Shown here piece after piece: positions 32,786-41,598 of a DNA stretch of 62,326 nt (positions are counted from its first letter, which is position 1; each line of letters begins with the position of its first letter). The notes beneath the pieces are model-generated. The model was not told the DNA's origin, did no database searches, and was given only the letters and a program-made list of their open reading frames with translations. Source of the stretch: Acetobacteraceae bacterium. Lineage in GTDB: Bacteria; Pseudomonadota; Alphaproteobacteria; Acetobacterales; Acetobacteraceae. The DNA lies in contig PLXO01000250.1 of NCBI GenBank assembly GCA_003151425.1, positions 13,377 to 75,702 on the forward strand, given 5' to 3'. The position numbers were made by a program, and so were the translations under genes.

Positions 32786-34213
32786 ATGGTCGATCTGGTG
32801 GTGCGCGGGGACACGGTGGTGACGCCCCAGGGGGTCGGCGCATTCGATGTGGTGATTGCCGGCGAGCGCATCGTTGCGGTGGCGGCGCCGGGCAGCCTGC
32901 CGGTGCCCGATGGTGCGCGGTTGATCGATGCCACGGGCAAGATCGTCATACCGGGCGGGATCGATCCGCATGTGCATTGCAAATGGCATCTGCCGAATCC
33001 CGATGGCAGTGCCGGGCTGACCGATCCGCCGGACGTGGTCGGCCGTGCCGCGGTGCATGGCGGCACCACGACGATGATCGACTTCACGCGTGCCAACCAG
33101 GGCGCGACGGTGCGCGAGGCGATCGAAAAGCGCGAGGCCGACTGGAAGGGTCATTGCGCCTGCGACTATGCGCAGCACATCATGGTGGAGGGCGCGCTGC
33201 CGGTCGATCTGCCGGCGCAGGTCGGCGAGGCGATCCAGGCGGGCTTTCCCACGGTCAAGATCTTCACCACTGACATCACGCCGTCGCGCAAGGGACGCAT
33301 GGTCGATTTCGGCGACATCTGGGAGGTGTTCCAGGTGATTGCCGCGAACGGCGGCCTCGGGGTGATTCACTCCGAGGACAACGACATCGTGATGCACATG
33401 TACGGCAAGCTGATCCGCGAGGGACGCACCGGGTTCGAGAACATGGCCGAGGTGCACAACACGCTGAGCGAGGATATTTCGTTCCGGCGGGTAATCAGAT
33501 TGGCGGAGAAGGTGAAGGGGACCGCGCTGTATATGATGCACACCTCGGCGGCGAGCGGAGTGTCCGCCATCCGCGAGGCGCGGGCCCGCGGTGTGCCGAT
33601 CTACGGCGAGTCGCTGCATCAGTACATGCTGTATACGCAGGAGGACTACAAGACGCCGCGCGGGCAGATCTATCACACCTACCCGTCGCTGAAGTCGGCC
33701 GAGGATCAGGCGGCGCTGTGGTCCGGCACGCTGGACGGCGCGATCAACTGCGTCGCCACCGATGAGATCTGCTGCACGCTGGCGAAGAAGCTGCAAGGCT
33801 CGCGGATCGATGATACCACCGGTGGCAATGCCGGCGTGGAGCCGCGGGTGGCGCTGATGTATACCGAAATGGTCGGCAACCGTGGCTACACGCTGAGCCG
33901 ATTTGTCGATCTGGTGTCCAGCAATGCGGCGAAGATCATGGGCCTGTACCCGCGCAAGGGGGCAATCGCGGCGGGATCGGATGCCGATCTGTGCGTGCTC
34001 GATCCGGATGATCGGCGGGTAATCCGCGCCGAGGATCTGCACGAGGCGGACTATACACCGTGGGAAGGCCGCAAGATGGCGGCGTGGCCGTGTCTGACGG
34101 TGTTGCGAGGCAAGGTGGTCGTGGAGAACGGCGTGTGGAGGGGTAGTCTGACCGACGGGAAGTGGCAGCACCGCAAGGTGGCCGCGGAGATCCTGGCGGG
34201 GCCGATGCTGTGA
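32786..34213 (+). CDS. Dihydropyrimidinase/D-hydantoinase-like amidohydrolase
   Basis: A 475-aa cyclic-amide hydrolase. The metal ligands are visible: His62 and His64 in DPHVHCKW, the carboxylated Lys158 in FPTVKIFTTD, His195 in VIHSED, His252 in MMHTSAAS and Asp326 in VATDEI. This is the full binuclear site of hydantoinases, dihydropyrimidinases and allantoinase relatives. ATG 32786 has GGAGGAGA upstream; a GTG 15 bp earlier overlaps that site. The gene is overlapped by a small unknown gene and then a TTC38-like gene, so the three form one operon. The natural substrate is not fixed by sequence; a pyrimidine or hydantoin ring is likely. Confidence 0.92.
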   Translation: MVDLVVRGDTVVTPQGVGAFDVVIAGERIVAVAAPGSLPVPDGARLIDATGKIVIPGGIDPHVHCKWHLPNPDGSAGLTDPPDVVGRAAVHGGTTTMIDFTRANQGATVREAIEKREADWKGHCACDYAQHIMVEGALPVDLPAQVGEAIQAGFPTVKIFTTDITPSRKGRMVDFGDIWEVFQVIAANGGLGVIHSEDNDIVMHMYGKLIREGRTGFENMAEVHNTLSEDISFRRVIRLAEKVKGTALYMMHTSAASGVSAIREARARGVPIYGESLHQYMLYTQEDYKTPRGQIYHTYPSLKSAEDQAALWSGTLDGAINCVATDEICCTLAKKLQGSRIDDTTGGNAGVEPRVALMYTEMVGNRGYTLSRFVDLVSSNAAKIMGLYPRKGAIAAGSDADLCVLDPDDRRVIRAEDLHEADYTPWEGRKMAAWPCLTVLRGKVVVENGVWRGSLTDGKWQHRKVAAEILAGPML

Positions 34214-34545
34214 TATGTTGCGTGTCCGTTGCTAATCCATTGACCGACGCCGAACTCCGCGGGCTGCTGATCGACTGCCTTACGCTCTGGGGCATCGACG
34301 GGCGCGTGGGCGCCGGTGAGGCAGGAATGGAGGTACGCACCATGGACGGACTGTTCGTCGTGCAACACGCGCCGGGCGACATGCATCCGGTGCGCTGGCT
34401 GCTGCAAACGCCGCCACGCCGCGCCGCGGACCGCCCACCCCGCGCGGCGCCCTCGATCGGGGCGCTGCTGAGCGCGCTGCGCAATGCGCTCGGTGCCGAG
34501 CGCGGCGTCTCGTTGCGCATCGGCGTCGGAGGCCTAACGCCATGA
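34210..34545 (+). CDS. Small hypothetical protein between hydantoinase and TTC38-like gene
   Basis: A protein of about 111 aa I do not recognise. The N-terminal helix LTDAELRGLLIDCLTLWGIDGRV is followed by a beta stretch (EVRTMDGLFVVQHA) and a Pro/Arg/Ala-rich C-terminus. The start GTG overlaps the upstream stop (GTGA) and the end overlaps the next start (ATGA), so it sits in a fully coupled operon. A GTG at 34222 is the alternative start. The overlaps on both sides argue that it is real despite weak family signal. Confidence 0.65.
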   Translation: MICCVSVANPLTDAELRGLLIDCLTLWGIDGRVGAGEAGMEVRTMDGLFVVQHAPGDMHPVRWLLQTPPRRAADRPPRAAPSIGALLSALRNALGAERGVSLRIGVGGLTP

Positions 34546-35891
34546 AACGCGATGCACGCGGGCTGGAGCTGTCTACGGACAGCAGCGAAGCGGCGGCGTT
34601 GTTCGATCGCGCGGTGGAGCACTACCTGAAATACCATGTCGACACGATGAACTTGGTGAACGACGCGCTCGTTGCGGATCCGGGTTTCGTCATGGGCCAC
34701 TGCATGAAGGCCTACCTGATGCTTGCTGGTGCCAACCCAGCGCATCGCGCGGCGATCGCCGCCTGCCTCGCCGCCGCCGAGGCGGGTTCCGCCGTCGCCA
34801 GCCGTCGAGAGCAGCGTCATGTCGCGGCCCTGGCAGCCTGGCGGCGCGGTGCGTTGGGGGACGCCTTTGCCATTTGGCGAGATCTGCTCGACGCCGATCC
34901 GACCGATCTGCTGGCGGTTCGAATCAGCGACACCACTCATTTCCGCTTTGGCCATACTCAGACGGTACTGGAGCAGGCGGATCGCCTCGCCCCCGCCTGG
35001 TCGCCCGAGCTGCCCGGCTACGAATGCTTCCAGTCCGTCTGGGCGTTCGCACATGAGGAAGCCGGTGACACCGCGGGCGCCGAGCGGGCGATCGATAGCG
35101 CCTACGCGCGCGACCCATGCAATTTCTTTGCTCACCACGTCAAGGCGCACATCCTCGAAATGGAGAACCGGCCGCGCGAGGGCAACGATTGGCTCGCCGC
35201 GCAAACCGGATACTGGCCGATCGGCAACAACCTTGTGCATCATTTGTGGTGGCATCGCGCGCTGATGCAGCTCGACCTTGGCGAGCGCGATGCGGTTCTT
35301 GCCAGCTACGACATGAACATTCGCAATTTGGAGTCACCACTGACCAAGGCGGTCCCGGATCAGTTCAATGATCTGCAGAACGCGACGGCGCTGCTGTGGC
35401 GGCTGGAGCAGCTCGGGCTGGATGTCGGCGGGCGCTGGGACGAGCTGGCCGACAAGGCCGAGGCGCGCATTGGCGATACGGCGTATCTGCTGCTGCCGCC
35501 GCATCTGATGCTGGCCCTGGCGGCCACTGGACGCGATGCGGCGGCGGCGCGCTTTCTGGCGGCGTTGCGCGAGCAGGCGGCTGACAAATCGGTGTGGGCA
35601 GCGGCGGCGATCGGTGATGTTGTCCTGCCGGTTTGCGAGGCGGGACTGGCACATCGGCGCGGCCAGCATGCGCGCGTGGTCGATTTTCTGGCGCCGCTGG
35701 AGGATCGGATGCGGCTGCTCGGAGGCAGTGCTGCCCAGCGCGATCTGTTCCGGCAGATCCTGATCGACTCGGCAATGAAAACGGATCGCCGGGATATCGT
35801 CGCCGCGATGATCGCAGAAGAAACCGCCACTCATGCCGTTCCGCCTACTCAACGTGCCGGCTACGCCGCCGCGGCGCGCTGGCTGATGTGA
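34542..35891 (+). CDS. TTC38-like tetratricopeptide repeat protein
   Basis: A 449-aa helical repeat protein resembling the tetratricopeptide repeat protein 38 family. Typical stretches are LFDRAVEHYLKYHVDTMNLVNDAL near the start, ARDPCNFFAHHVKAHILEMENRPREG in the middle and HHLWWHRALMQLDLGERDAVLASYD. No signal peptide is present. In bacteria the family's function is unknown; it often occurs near catabolic amidohydrolases, as it does here. Translationally coupled to the small gene upstream and followed 13 bp later by a RidA-like gene. Confidence 0.85.
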   Translation: MKRDARGLELSTDSSEAAALFDRAVEHYLKYHVDTMNLVNDALVADPGFVMGHCMKAYLMLAGANPAHRAAIAACLAAAEAGSAVASRREQRHVAALAAWRRGALGDAFAIWRDLLDADPTDLLAVRISDTTHFRFGHTQTVLEQADRLAPAWSPELPGYECFQSVWAFAHEEAGDTAGAERAIDSAYARDPCNFFAHHVKAHILEMENRPREGNDWLAAQTGYWPIGNNLVHHLWWHRALMQLDLGERDAVLASYDMNIRNLESPLTKAVPDQFNDLQNATALLWRLEQLGLDVGGRWDELADKAEARIGDTAYLLLPPHLMLALAATGRDAAAARFLAALREQAADKSVWAAAAIGDVVLPVCEAGLAHRRGQHARVVDFLAPLEDRMRLLGGSAAQRDLFRQILIDSAMKTDRRDIVAAMIAEETATHAVPPTQRAGYAAAARWLM

Positions 35892-35904
35892 GGGAGAGCA
35901 AATT

Positions 35905-36285
35905 ATGACGATCGAACGCCTGATGGTGGATGGCCAGGCGAAGCCGTTCAGCCACTATTGCCATGTGACCAGGGCAGGCAACCTGATCTGGGTCTCGGGC
36001 ACCGTCGGCATCGCCGCCGACGGCAGCATCCCTGCCAGTGTCGTCGAACAGTTTGAGATCGCCATCGCCAACATGGACGCCTGTCTGAAGGCGGTCGGCG
36101 CCGGCGCGGAGCACGTGGTGAAGGTGGTGGTCTACCTGACCGACGTCGACGATCGAGCGAAGATCAATCCGATTCGGCAGCGATATTTCGGTGCGCACCG
36201 CCCGGCTTCCACGCTGGTCGAGGTCTCTGCCCTGGTGCTGCCGGAGCTGATGGTGGAGATCGAGGCGCAGGCGGTTCTGCCGTAG
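35905..36285 (+). CDS. RidA-family protein
   Basis: A 126-aa YjgF/YER057c/UK114 family protein. RidA members form trimers and hydrolyse reactive imine/enamine intermediates. Family features are HYCHVTRAGNLIWVSGTVGI and ASTLVEVSALVLPELMVEIEAQAV at the end. The Arg needed for deaminase activity (near residue 105) is not present in the usual SRxxV context, so it may belong to a non-canonical subgroup. GGGAGAG precedes the ATG. Its stop codon lies within the REP-like element 36280-36362. It probably completes the hydantoinase operon. Confidence 0.88.
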   Translation: MTIERLMVDGQAKPFSHYCHVTRAGNLIWVSGTVGIAADGSIPASVVEQFEIAIANMDACLKAVGAGAEHVVKVVVYLTDVDDRAKINPIRQRYFGAHRPASTLVEVSALVLPELMVEIEAQAVLP

Positions 36286-36362
36286 GGCGGAAAAGCCATG
36301 CCCCGGACCCCCGGGTCAAGCGCCCGGGGGCATGCTTGATCCTGGGGGCAGCGTATTCCGCC
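36280..36362 (-). repeat. REP-like element with nested hairpin
   Basis: Outer ends CCGTAGGGCGGAAAAGC and GCAGCGTATTCCGCC match, inverted, the minimal element at 21232-21263. Between them lies a second palindrome (36297-36334, arms beginning CATGCCCC), apparently inserted into the first. The element supplies the stop codon of the RidA gene and can fold into a strong terminator-like structure. Confidence 0.75.
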
Positions 36363-36419
36363 AGCTGCCGCGAGCCTCAGACGACAAACCTGTGGGCCGG
36401 GGCAGGCGGCAGACGGGGA

Positions 36420-37040
36420 TCAGTAGATTGTCGCCTTCAACCGTTCCGGATAGTCCCGATCGTACTGCTCCCCGCCCGCCTCGCCGCGGCTGATATCGGC
36501 CAGCATCGTTCCGGTGCTGGGCAGCGACTTGCGCTCGATGTGCCTGGCCGGGTTCCACAGCTCCGACCGGACCAGCGCCTTCGGGCACTGGAAATACACC
36601 GCCTCCACATGCACCACGATCACCGTGCGCGGCAGCTTGCCCTGCATCGGAAATCGTGTGAGCAGCGCTGGATCGATCGAGATCTCCGCCCACCCGTTCA
36701 CCCGCAGCGTCTCGCCTACGCCGGGGATCAGGAACAGCAGCGCGATGCGCGGATCCGCAATCAGGTTGCGCAGGTTGTCGATGCGATTGTTGCCGCGCCG
36801 ATCCGGGATCAGCAGAGTGCGGCCGTCCTCGATCGTAACGAAACCGGCGGGATCGCCGCGCGGCGATACGTCCAGCCCGCCCGGCCCGCTGGTCGCCAGT
36901 ACCACGAACGGCGAGGCTGCGATCATCGCGCGGTAGTGCGGGTGCAGGTAGTTCACCTCCTTGGTCAGCGCGGCGGGGCTCGACTCGCCGTATAGCGCGA
37001 CGAGCGTCGCCTCGTCGGTGATCCTGTGGCTGCCTGCCAT
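36420..37040 (-). CDS. Pyridoxamine 5'-phosphate oxidase-family (FMN-binding) protein
   Basis: A 206-aa split-barrel flavin protein. The core is FVVLATSGPGGLDVSPRGDPAGFV, followed by LLIPDRRGNNRIDNLRNLIADPRIALLFLIPG, the pattern of the MSMEG_1061-type PPOX subfamily. C-terminal FQCPKALVRSELW is typical too. These proteins bind FMN or F420; most have unknown substrates. ATG 37040 was chosen because residues after it match the family, while the frame upstream is Arg/Ala-rich. It converges with the RidA gene and diverges from the hydrolase at 37208. Confidence 0.88.
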   Translation of the reverse strand: MAGSHRITDEATLVALYGESSPAALTKEVNYLHPHYRAMIAASPFVVLATSGPGGLDVSPRGDPAGFVTIEDGRTLLIPDRRGNNRIDNLRNLIADPRIALLFLIPGVGETLRVNGWAEISIDPALLTRFPMQGKLPRTVIVVHVEAVYFQCPKALVRSELWNPARHIERKSLPSTGTMLADISRGEAGGEQYDRDYPERLKATIY

Positions 37041-37207
37041 GCCGTCCGTCGCGGCGCTCCTTGCATTTGCGTCCGGCCGCACCTTACCGCCGGCGGATCG
37101 CCGCGCGCCAGTCCACCCCGCATGACGGCACCGGATCATCCGGATTTCCCGTCCGGACGACGACGCTCTAATGTGCGATAAGGTCGAAACAACGGGAGGA
37201 CGCCGCC

Positions 37208-38014
37208 ATGCGTTTGCAGCTTGCTGGCCGGAACATTGCCTATGACCTGGTTGGCCCCGCGGGCGCGCCGGTGGTGTGCATGACGCACTCTCTGGCGTCG
37301 GACGGCGGGATGTGGGCGGAGCAGGTGCCGCCGCTGCTGGCCGCCGGGTTCCGTGTGCTGCGCATCGACATGCGCGGTCACGGCGGCAGCGATCCGGTCG
37401 CCGGCGACTACACGATGAGCCAATTGGCAGGCGACGTCGCCGGCGTGCTGGAACAACTCGGCCTGACGCGGGTGCACTACATCGGCCTGTCGATCGGCGG
37501 CATGCTGGGTCAGGCGTTGGCGATCGAGCATCCGAGCCGGGTGATCTCAGCGATGTGGTGCGACACGCTGCCGGCCAGTCCCAGCGGCGCTGCGCAGGCC
37601 TGGGCGGATCGGATGCGTACGGTGCGCGAGGCGAACAGCTTGGTGCCGCTGGCCGTGCCGACTATGGAACGTTGGTTTACCGATGCGTTCAAGCCGCGCC
37701 ATCCCGGGCGGTGGAAGGAGATCCACGACACCATCGTGGGGACCACGCCGGCGGGGTATCTTGGCTGCTCGGTGGGGATCCAGAATTTCGATTTCACCGC
37801 GAAACTTCCGTCGTTGAAGCTGCCGGTGCTGGTGGTGGTTGGCGACGGCGATGCCGGGACGCCGCCGGCCGGGAACAAGCTGATCGCCGACCTGGTGCCC
37901 GGCGCGCGCTATGCGGAGATTAAGAACGCGCGGCATTTTCCGAATGTCGAGCACCCCAACTCATTCAACCGGCTGATGATGAGCTGGTTCTGGACACAGC
38001 GCGGCCTGAGCTGA
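37208..38014 (+). CDS. Alpha/beta hydrolase (3-oxoadipate enol-lactonase-like)
   Basis: A 268-aa alpha/beta hydrolase. The nucleophile elbow is GLSIGG with Ser95, the oxyanion His-like motif is THSLASDGGMW and the strand-4 loop DMRGHGGSDP. The acid residue lies in VVVGDGDAG and the catalytic His in NARHFPNVEHP. The pattern matches PcaD-like enol-lactonases and related esterases. The ribosome site GGGAGGA is strong. An SDR gene starts 11 bp after its stop, so the pair is one transcript. Substrate inferred only at the level of small esters or lactones. Confidence 0.9.
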   Translation: MRLQLAGRNIAYDLVGPAGAPVVCMTHSLASDGGMWAEQVPPLLAAGFRVLRIDMRGHGGSDPVAGDYTMSQLAGDVAGVLEQLGLTRVHYIGLSIGGMLGQALAIEHPSRVISAMWCDTLPASPSGAAQAWADRMRTVREANSLVPLAVPTMERWFTDAFKPRHPGRWKEIHDTIVGTTPAGYLGCSVGIQNFDFTAKLPSLKLPVLVVVGDGDAGTPPAGNKLIADLVPGARYAEIKNARHFPNVEHPNSFNRLMMSWFWTQRGLS

Positions 38015-38025
38015 GGGAGGACGTT

Positions 38026-38817
38026 ATGGATACCATTGGGCGCATGGCGGGCAAGGTCGGCCTGGTGACCGCGGCGGCCTCCGGCATGGGGCGCGCAGGG
38101 GCGATCCGTTTCGCGCGCGAGGGCGCCGCGGTCGGCGTGGTGGATATCGACGAGGCCCGCACCGCTGCGGTGGTGCGGGAGATCATCGATGCCGGCGGCA
38201 AGGCGATCGCGATCAGCGGCGATCTGCGGCAGGACGCGTTCGCGCGCGAGATCGTGCACCGCACGGTAAAGGCGTTCGGCGGACTTGATTTCGTTTGGAA
38301 CCACGTTGGCCATCCGGGACCTGCCGCGATCGAGGGGATCGACTGGAAGGATTTCGAGCTGGCGATGGATTTGAACCTGCGCACCGTTCTGGTGACGACG
38401 GAGGCGGCGCTGCCGGAGCTGCGGGCGCGCGGCGGCGGGTCGATTTTGTTCACTGCGTCGACCTCCGGGCTGGCGGGATCGCAGTTCAGCCCAGTCTACA
38501 ACATCGCGAAGTTCGGCGTGGTGGGGTTGGTGCACGGGCTGGCAAAGCGTTACGCACGCGAGAAGATCCGAGTGAACGCGGTGTGCCCTGGGCCGACTGA
38601 CACGCCGATGCTGCGCGTGTTCGTTGCACGGCCCGACAGCCAATTGCCGCCGGGGGAAACGCCGGAGACGTTGGTGCAGAAGCGCGGCGGGCAGGTGCCG
38701 ATGCGCCGGCCGGCGCAACCGGAGGAGATCGCCAACGCGGCGCTGTTCCTGCTGTCCGACGAGGCGTCGTACATCACCGGCGTGGCGCTGCCGGTGGATG
38801 GCGGGGCGACGGCGTGA
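38026..38817 (+). CDS. Short-chain dehydrogenase/reductase
   Basis: A 263-aa classical SDR. The cofactor motif is TAAASGMGRAG (residues 15-25), the stabilising Asn lies in NHVGHPG, and the catalytic residues are Ser145, Tyr158 and Lys162 (SPVYNIAKFG). The Asp41 at the end of strand 2 (VVDIDEA) favours NAD over NADP. The end SYITGVALPVDGGATA is standard. It follows the alpha/beta hydrolase by 11 bp with GGGAGGA upstream, suggesting joint turnover of an alcohol or ketone released by the hydrolase. Confidence 0.92.
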   Translation: MDTIGRMAGKVGLVTAAASGMGRAGAIRFAREGAAVGVVDIDEARTAAVVREIIDAGGKAIAISGDLRQDAFAREIVHRTVKAFGGLDFVWNHVGHPGPAAIEGIDWKDFELAMDLNLRTVLVTTEAALPELRARGGGSILFTASTSGLAGSQFSPVYNIAKFGVVGLVHGLAKRYAREKIRVNAVCPGPTDTPMLRVFVARPDSQLPPGETPETLVQKRGGQVPMRRPAQPEEIANAALFLLSDEASYITGVALPVDGGATA

Positions 38818-38823
38818 CGCGCC

Positions 38824-39005
38824 TCGAAAGACACCTCTTCCGCACTATGCGGGAGAGGTCGCGGAGAGCTTGCGACGCGGGTGAGGGTCGTGCCGCGGGC
38901 ACCGCCCTCACCGTTGGTCCGCTCTTCGCGGCCCAACCGCTCCGCTCGCCGCCTTGGTCCGCTCTTCGCGGCCCAAGCCCGCAAAGCGCGGCCGAGGTGT
39001 ATTCG
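38824..39005. repeat. Cluster of dispersed palindromic repeats
   Basis: Contains a cctctt-type arm, a ggagaggt arm, and two close copies of ttggtccgctcttcgcggcc (about 38913 and 38952). They are related to the repeats at 2945, 24880 and 26224. The cluster separates the convergent SDR and VWA genes. Confidence 0.75.
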
Positions 39006-39007
39006 CG

Positions 39008-40381
39008 TCAAGCTCCGTCCTTCAAAATGTCCGTCACCACCCGCTCCAAATGCCGCAGCGTGTTGCACACCGTCGCCACGTGGCAGAACGGCCGGTAGCG
39101 CAACATATCCGAATCGCCGGTGCCCCACGCCGTGCGATATTCTGGGTTGAGCCAGATCACCCGCTTCGCCCGCGCGGCGATTGCCTGGAACACGTCGATC
39201 CGCGGATTGGTGCGGTTGCCGCGCGCATCGCCCAGGATGATCAACGTCGTCTTGTTGGTGACGTAACGACCCCAACCGCCCTCGAAGTCCGCCAACGAGT
39301 TGCCGTAGTTCGATGAGCCGTAGCCAATCGTCTGCATGATCTTGGCGATCGCCGTCTCGATTGGCTCGGCCTCCAGGATGTCGCTGACCTCGATCGTGCT
39401 GCTGGCGAAGGCGAAGCCGCGGATGTCGGCCAGCGCCTCGTGCAGCGCATACAGGAACATCAGCAGGAATTGCGCCATCGCCGCGACCGAGCCGGAGACG
39501 TCGCACAGCACCATCACCCGCGGCTTCTCGATCCGCTTCTGCTTCCATACGGTGACGAACGGAATACTGTCCCAGGCCATATTGCGGCGGAGCGTGCGGC
39601 GCACATCGAGCTGGCCGCGCAGCTTGCGGCGCCGCGGCTTGGCGTAGCGGGTTGCCAGCTTGCGCGCGATCGCCCGCACCAGGACGCGCATGCGATCGAG
39701 GTCGCGCCGTTCCAGATTGGTCAGGCGCGCGGATTTCAGCAGCTCCTCACGGAATTTTTCGGTCTCGCCGCGTGCGAACAACAGCAGGTTGCGGTCTACA
39801 AGGTCGCGCACCTGCTCGCGCAGCCGCTCGATCCGTTCTTCCAGCAGATCCGCCTGCGCGGTCGCCGAAGCGATGGCGGCGCGGCGCAGGCTGGCCATGT
39901 CACGTTCCACGCCGCGCAGGCCCATGCGGTCCAGCACACGGCGGGCGTAGAGATTGCGCTGGGTGAAGAAGCGGATGTTCTCCAGGTCGGCGTCGCGCGC
40001 GGCCTGCTCCACCGCGGTTGCCAGCGCGACGCGGTCGTCGGTCAGCAGCATCTCGCCGAGTGACCCGCCGCTACCGCTGCCCGTACCTTCACCGCCACCG
40101 GCCGCCTGGGCTTGGGGCGACGCCGCGTCACCAGCCGCCACGCTGTCGTTCGATGCGAAACCGTCGCGCTTGAAATACAGATCGAAGCATTCGTCGAACA
40201 GCGCCTTCTCGTCCGGCGTCTTGGCCAGCACCAGCGCCAGCGTGTCCTTCAGCACGGTCCGATCGGCGTAGCCCACCAGGCGCACGGCGCGGGCGGCGTC
40301 GATCCCCTCCGCCGCGGAAACGCGCAGCCCGGCGCTGCGCGTGGCCTGCAGGAACTGCCGCAGCGGCTCCGTCGCCTGCAC
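39008..40381 (-). CDS. VWA-domain protein (CoxE-like)
   Basis: A 457-aa cytosolic protein with a C-terminal von Willebrand A domain. The MIDAS metal site DVSGS lies in RVMVLCDVSGSVAAMAQF, and the later Thr/Asp positions are in TTLIILGDARGN. The N-terminal part is helical, with a Gly/Ser-rich linker at about 90-108. CoxE-like proteins work with MoxR AAA+ ATPases in maturing metalloenzymes such as CO dehydrogenase. The MoxR gene lies directly upstream, 3 bp apart. GTG start at 40381. Possible client: the CoxL-like protein encoded at 47342. Confidence 0.88.
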   Translation of the reverse strand: MQATEPLRQFLQATRSAGLRVSAAEGIDAARAVRLVGYADRTVLKDTLALVLAKTPDEKALFDECFDLYFKRDGFASNDSVAAGDAASPQAQAAGGGEGTGSGSGGSLGEMLLTDDRVALATAVEQAARDADLENIRFFTQRNLYARRVLDRMGLRGVERDMASLRRAAIASATAQADLLEERIERLREQVRDLVDRNLLLFARGETEKFREELLKSARLTNLERRDLDRMRVLVRAIARKLATRYAKPRRRKLRGQLDVRRTLRRNMAWDSIPFVTVWKQKRIEKPRVMVLCDVSGSVAAMAQFLLMFLYALHEALADIRGFAFASSTIEVSDILEAEPIETAIAKIMQTIGYGSSNYGNSLADFEGGWGRYVTNKTTLIILGDARGNRTNPRIDVFQAIAARAKRVIWLNPEYRTAWGTGDSDMLRYRPFCHVATVCNTLRHLERVVTDILKDGA

Positions 40382-40384
40382 GCG

Positions 40385-41341
40385 CTAGGCCGCCACCCCG
40401 GCGTCCTGCCGCGCCTTCGCGGTCATGCCGCCGAGCTGCCTGCCGGCGACCTCGATATCCGCCTCGAACTTCAGCAGCACGTTCAGCGTGTCGTGCACCA
40501 TGTCGACTTCCAGCGCCGCGGCGTGCAGCAGCAGCAGCACGCGCGCCCAGTCGATCGTTTCGCTGACCGACGGCGCCTTCTTCAGGTCCAACGCACGCAA
40601 CTGCTGCACGAAATTCACCAGTTGCGCGCGCAGGCTGGCGTCGATCCCCGGCACGCGGGATTCGATGATGCGGGATTCCAGCTTGGCGTCGGGAAAGCCG
40701 ATATGCAGATGCAGGCAGCGGCGTTTCAGCGCGTCGCCTAGATCGCGCGTGCTGTTGGAGGTCAACAGCACCACGGGCGGCACCAGCGCGTGCACCTCAC
40801 CGATCTCCGGAATGGTCACCTGGTAGTCGGACAGGATCTCCAGCAGGAATGCCTCGAACTCCTGGTCCGACTTGTCGATCTCATCGATCAGCAGCACCGC
40901 GCCGGCAGGTTCCTGCAGGGCGCGCAGCAGCGGGCGCGGCTCCAGGAATTCGGGGGCGAAGAAGATGTCGCCGAACCCGTGCAGCTTGTCGATCGCCGCG
41001 GTCAGGCTGTCAGTCGGCCCCAGCACATCGTTGATCTTGTCCTTCAGGATCTGAGTGTAGAGCAGCTGCTTGCCGTATTTCCATTCATACAGTGCCTTCG
41101 ACTCGTCCAGCCCCTCGTAGCATTGCATGCGGATCAGCTTCAGTCCCAGCCAGGTTGCGACGGACTTCGCCAGCTCGGTCTTGCCGACGCCGGCCGGGCC
41201 CTCTACCAGGATCGGTTTCTGCAAGTGGTGCGCCAGATAGACCGCAGTCGCGATCTGCCGACTGGGAATATACCCGACCGACGCCAACCCGGCGTCAACC
41301 GCATCGATCGACGTCAACCGGCGTGCAACCGCGTCGTTCAT
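40385..41341 (-). CDS. MoxR-family AAA+ ATPase (CoxD-like)
   Basis: A 318-aa AAA+ chaperone. Walker A is EGPAGVGKTE (47-56), Walker B VLLIDEIDKSD, sensor 1 LTSNSTRDL and the Arg-finger region GDALKRRCLHLHIGFP. MoxR proteins use ATP to remodel or insert cofactors into partner enzymes, in concert with VWA proteins such as the one encoded 3 bp downstream. The ATG at 41341 begins the conserved domain; a longer frame exists upstream but is not MoxR-like. The 257 bp between this gene and the acyl-CoA dehydrogenase gene include a GC-rich repeat and presumably both promoters. Confidence 0.92.
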   Translation of the reverse strand: MNDAVARRLTSIDAVDAGLASVGYIPSRQIATAVYLAHHLQKPILVEGPAGVGKTELAKSVATWLGLKLIRMQCYEGLDESKALYEWKYGKQLLYTQILKDKINDVLGPTDSLTAAIDKLHGFGDIFFAPEFLEPRPLLRALQEPAGAVLLIDEIDKSDQEFEAFLLEILSDYQVTIPEIGEVHALVPPVVLLTSNSTRDLGDALKRRCLHLHIGFPDAKLESRIIESRVPGIDASLRAQLVNFVQQLRALDLKKAPSVSETIDWARVLLLLHAAALEVDMVHDTLNVLLKFEADIEVAGRQLGGMTAKARQDAGVAA

Positions 41342-41598
41342 GCCGTCCGATTTCGCTGAAAATGCACACCCACACCCTTTCGCAACGTTCACACACCCGT
41401 CCGTCACATCTCGCCATGCGCGGCACCAATGCGTCTTGCTTGGCGCGGGCGTCGCGGTCAACCCCCGAAGCCCGCGGAGTGGGTTCTTCGGGTCAGCCCT
41501 TTCGGCCGCCCGAGGACAGGCTTTGACGTGGGGTTGAGGGCGACGCCCCCGCCGAGCACACTCGGAGTGCCGTGCGGCCGGTCCGGGAGGAAACATCG

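Noticed and set aside
32036..34171. Open frame of about 700 codons antisense to the hydantoinase gene
   Set aside because: Low-complexity Arg/His/Gln composition, and the sense strand encodes an enzyme with all metal ligands.
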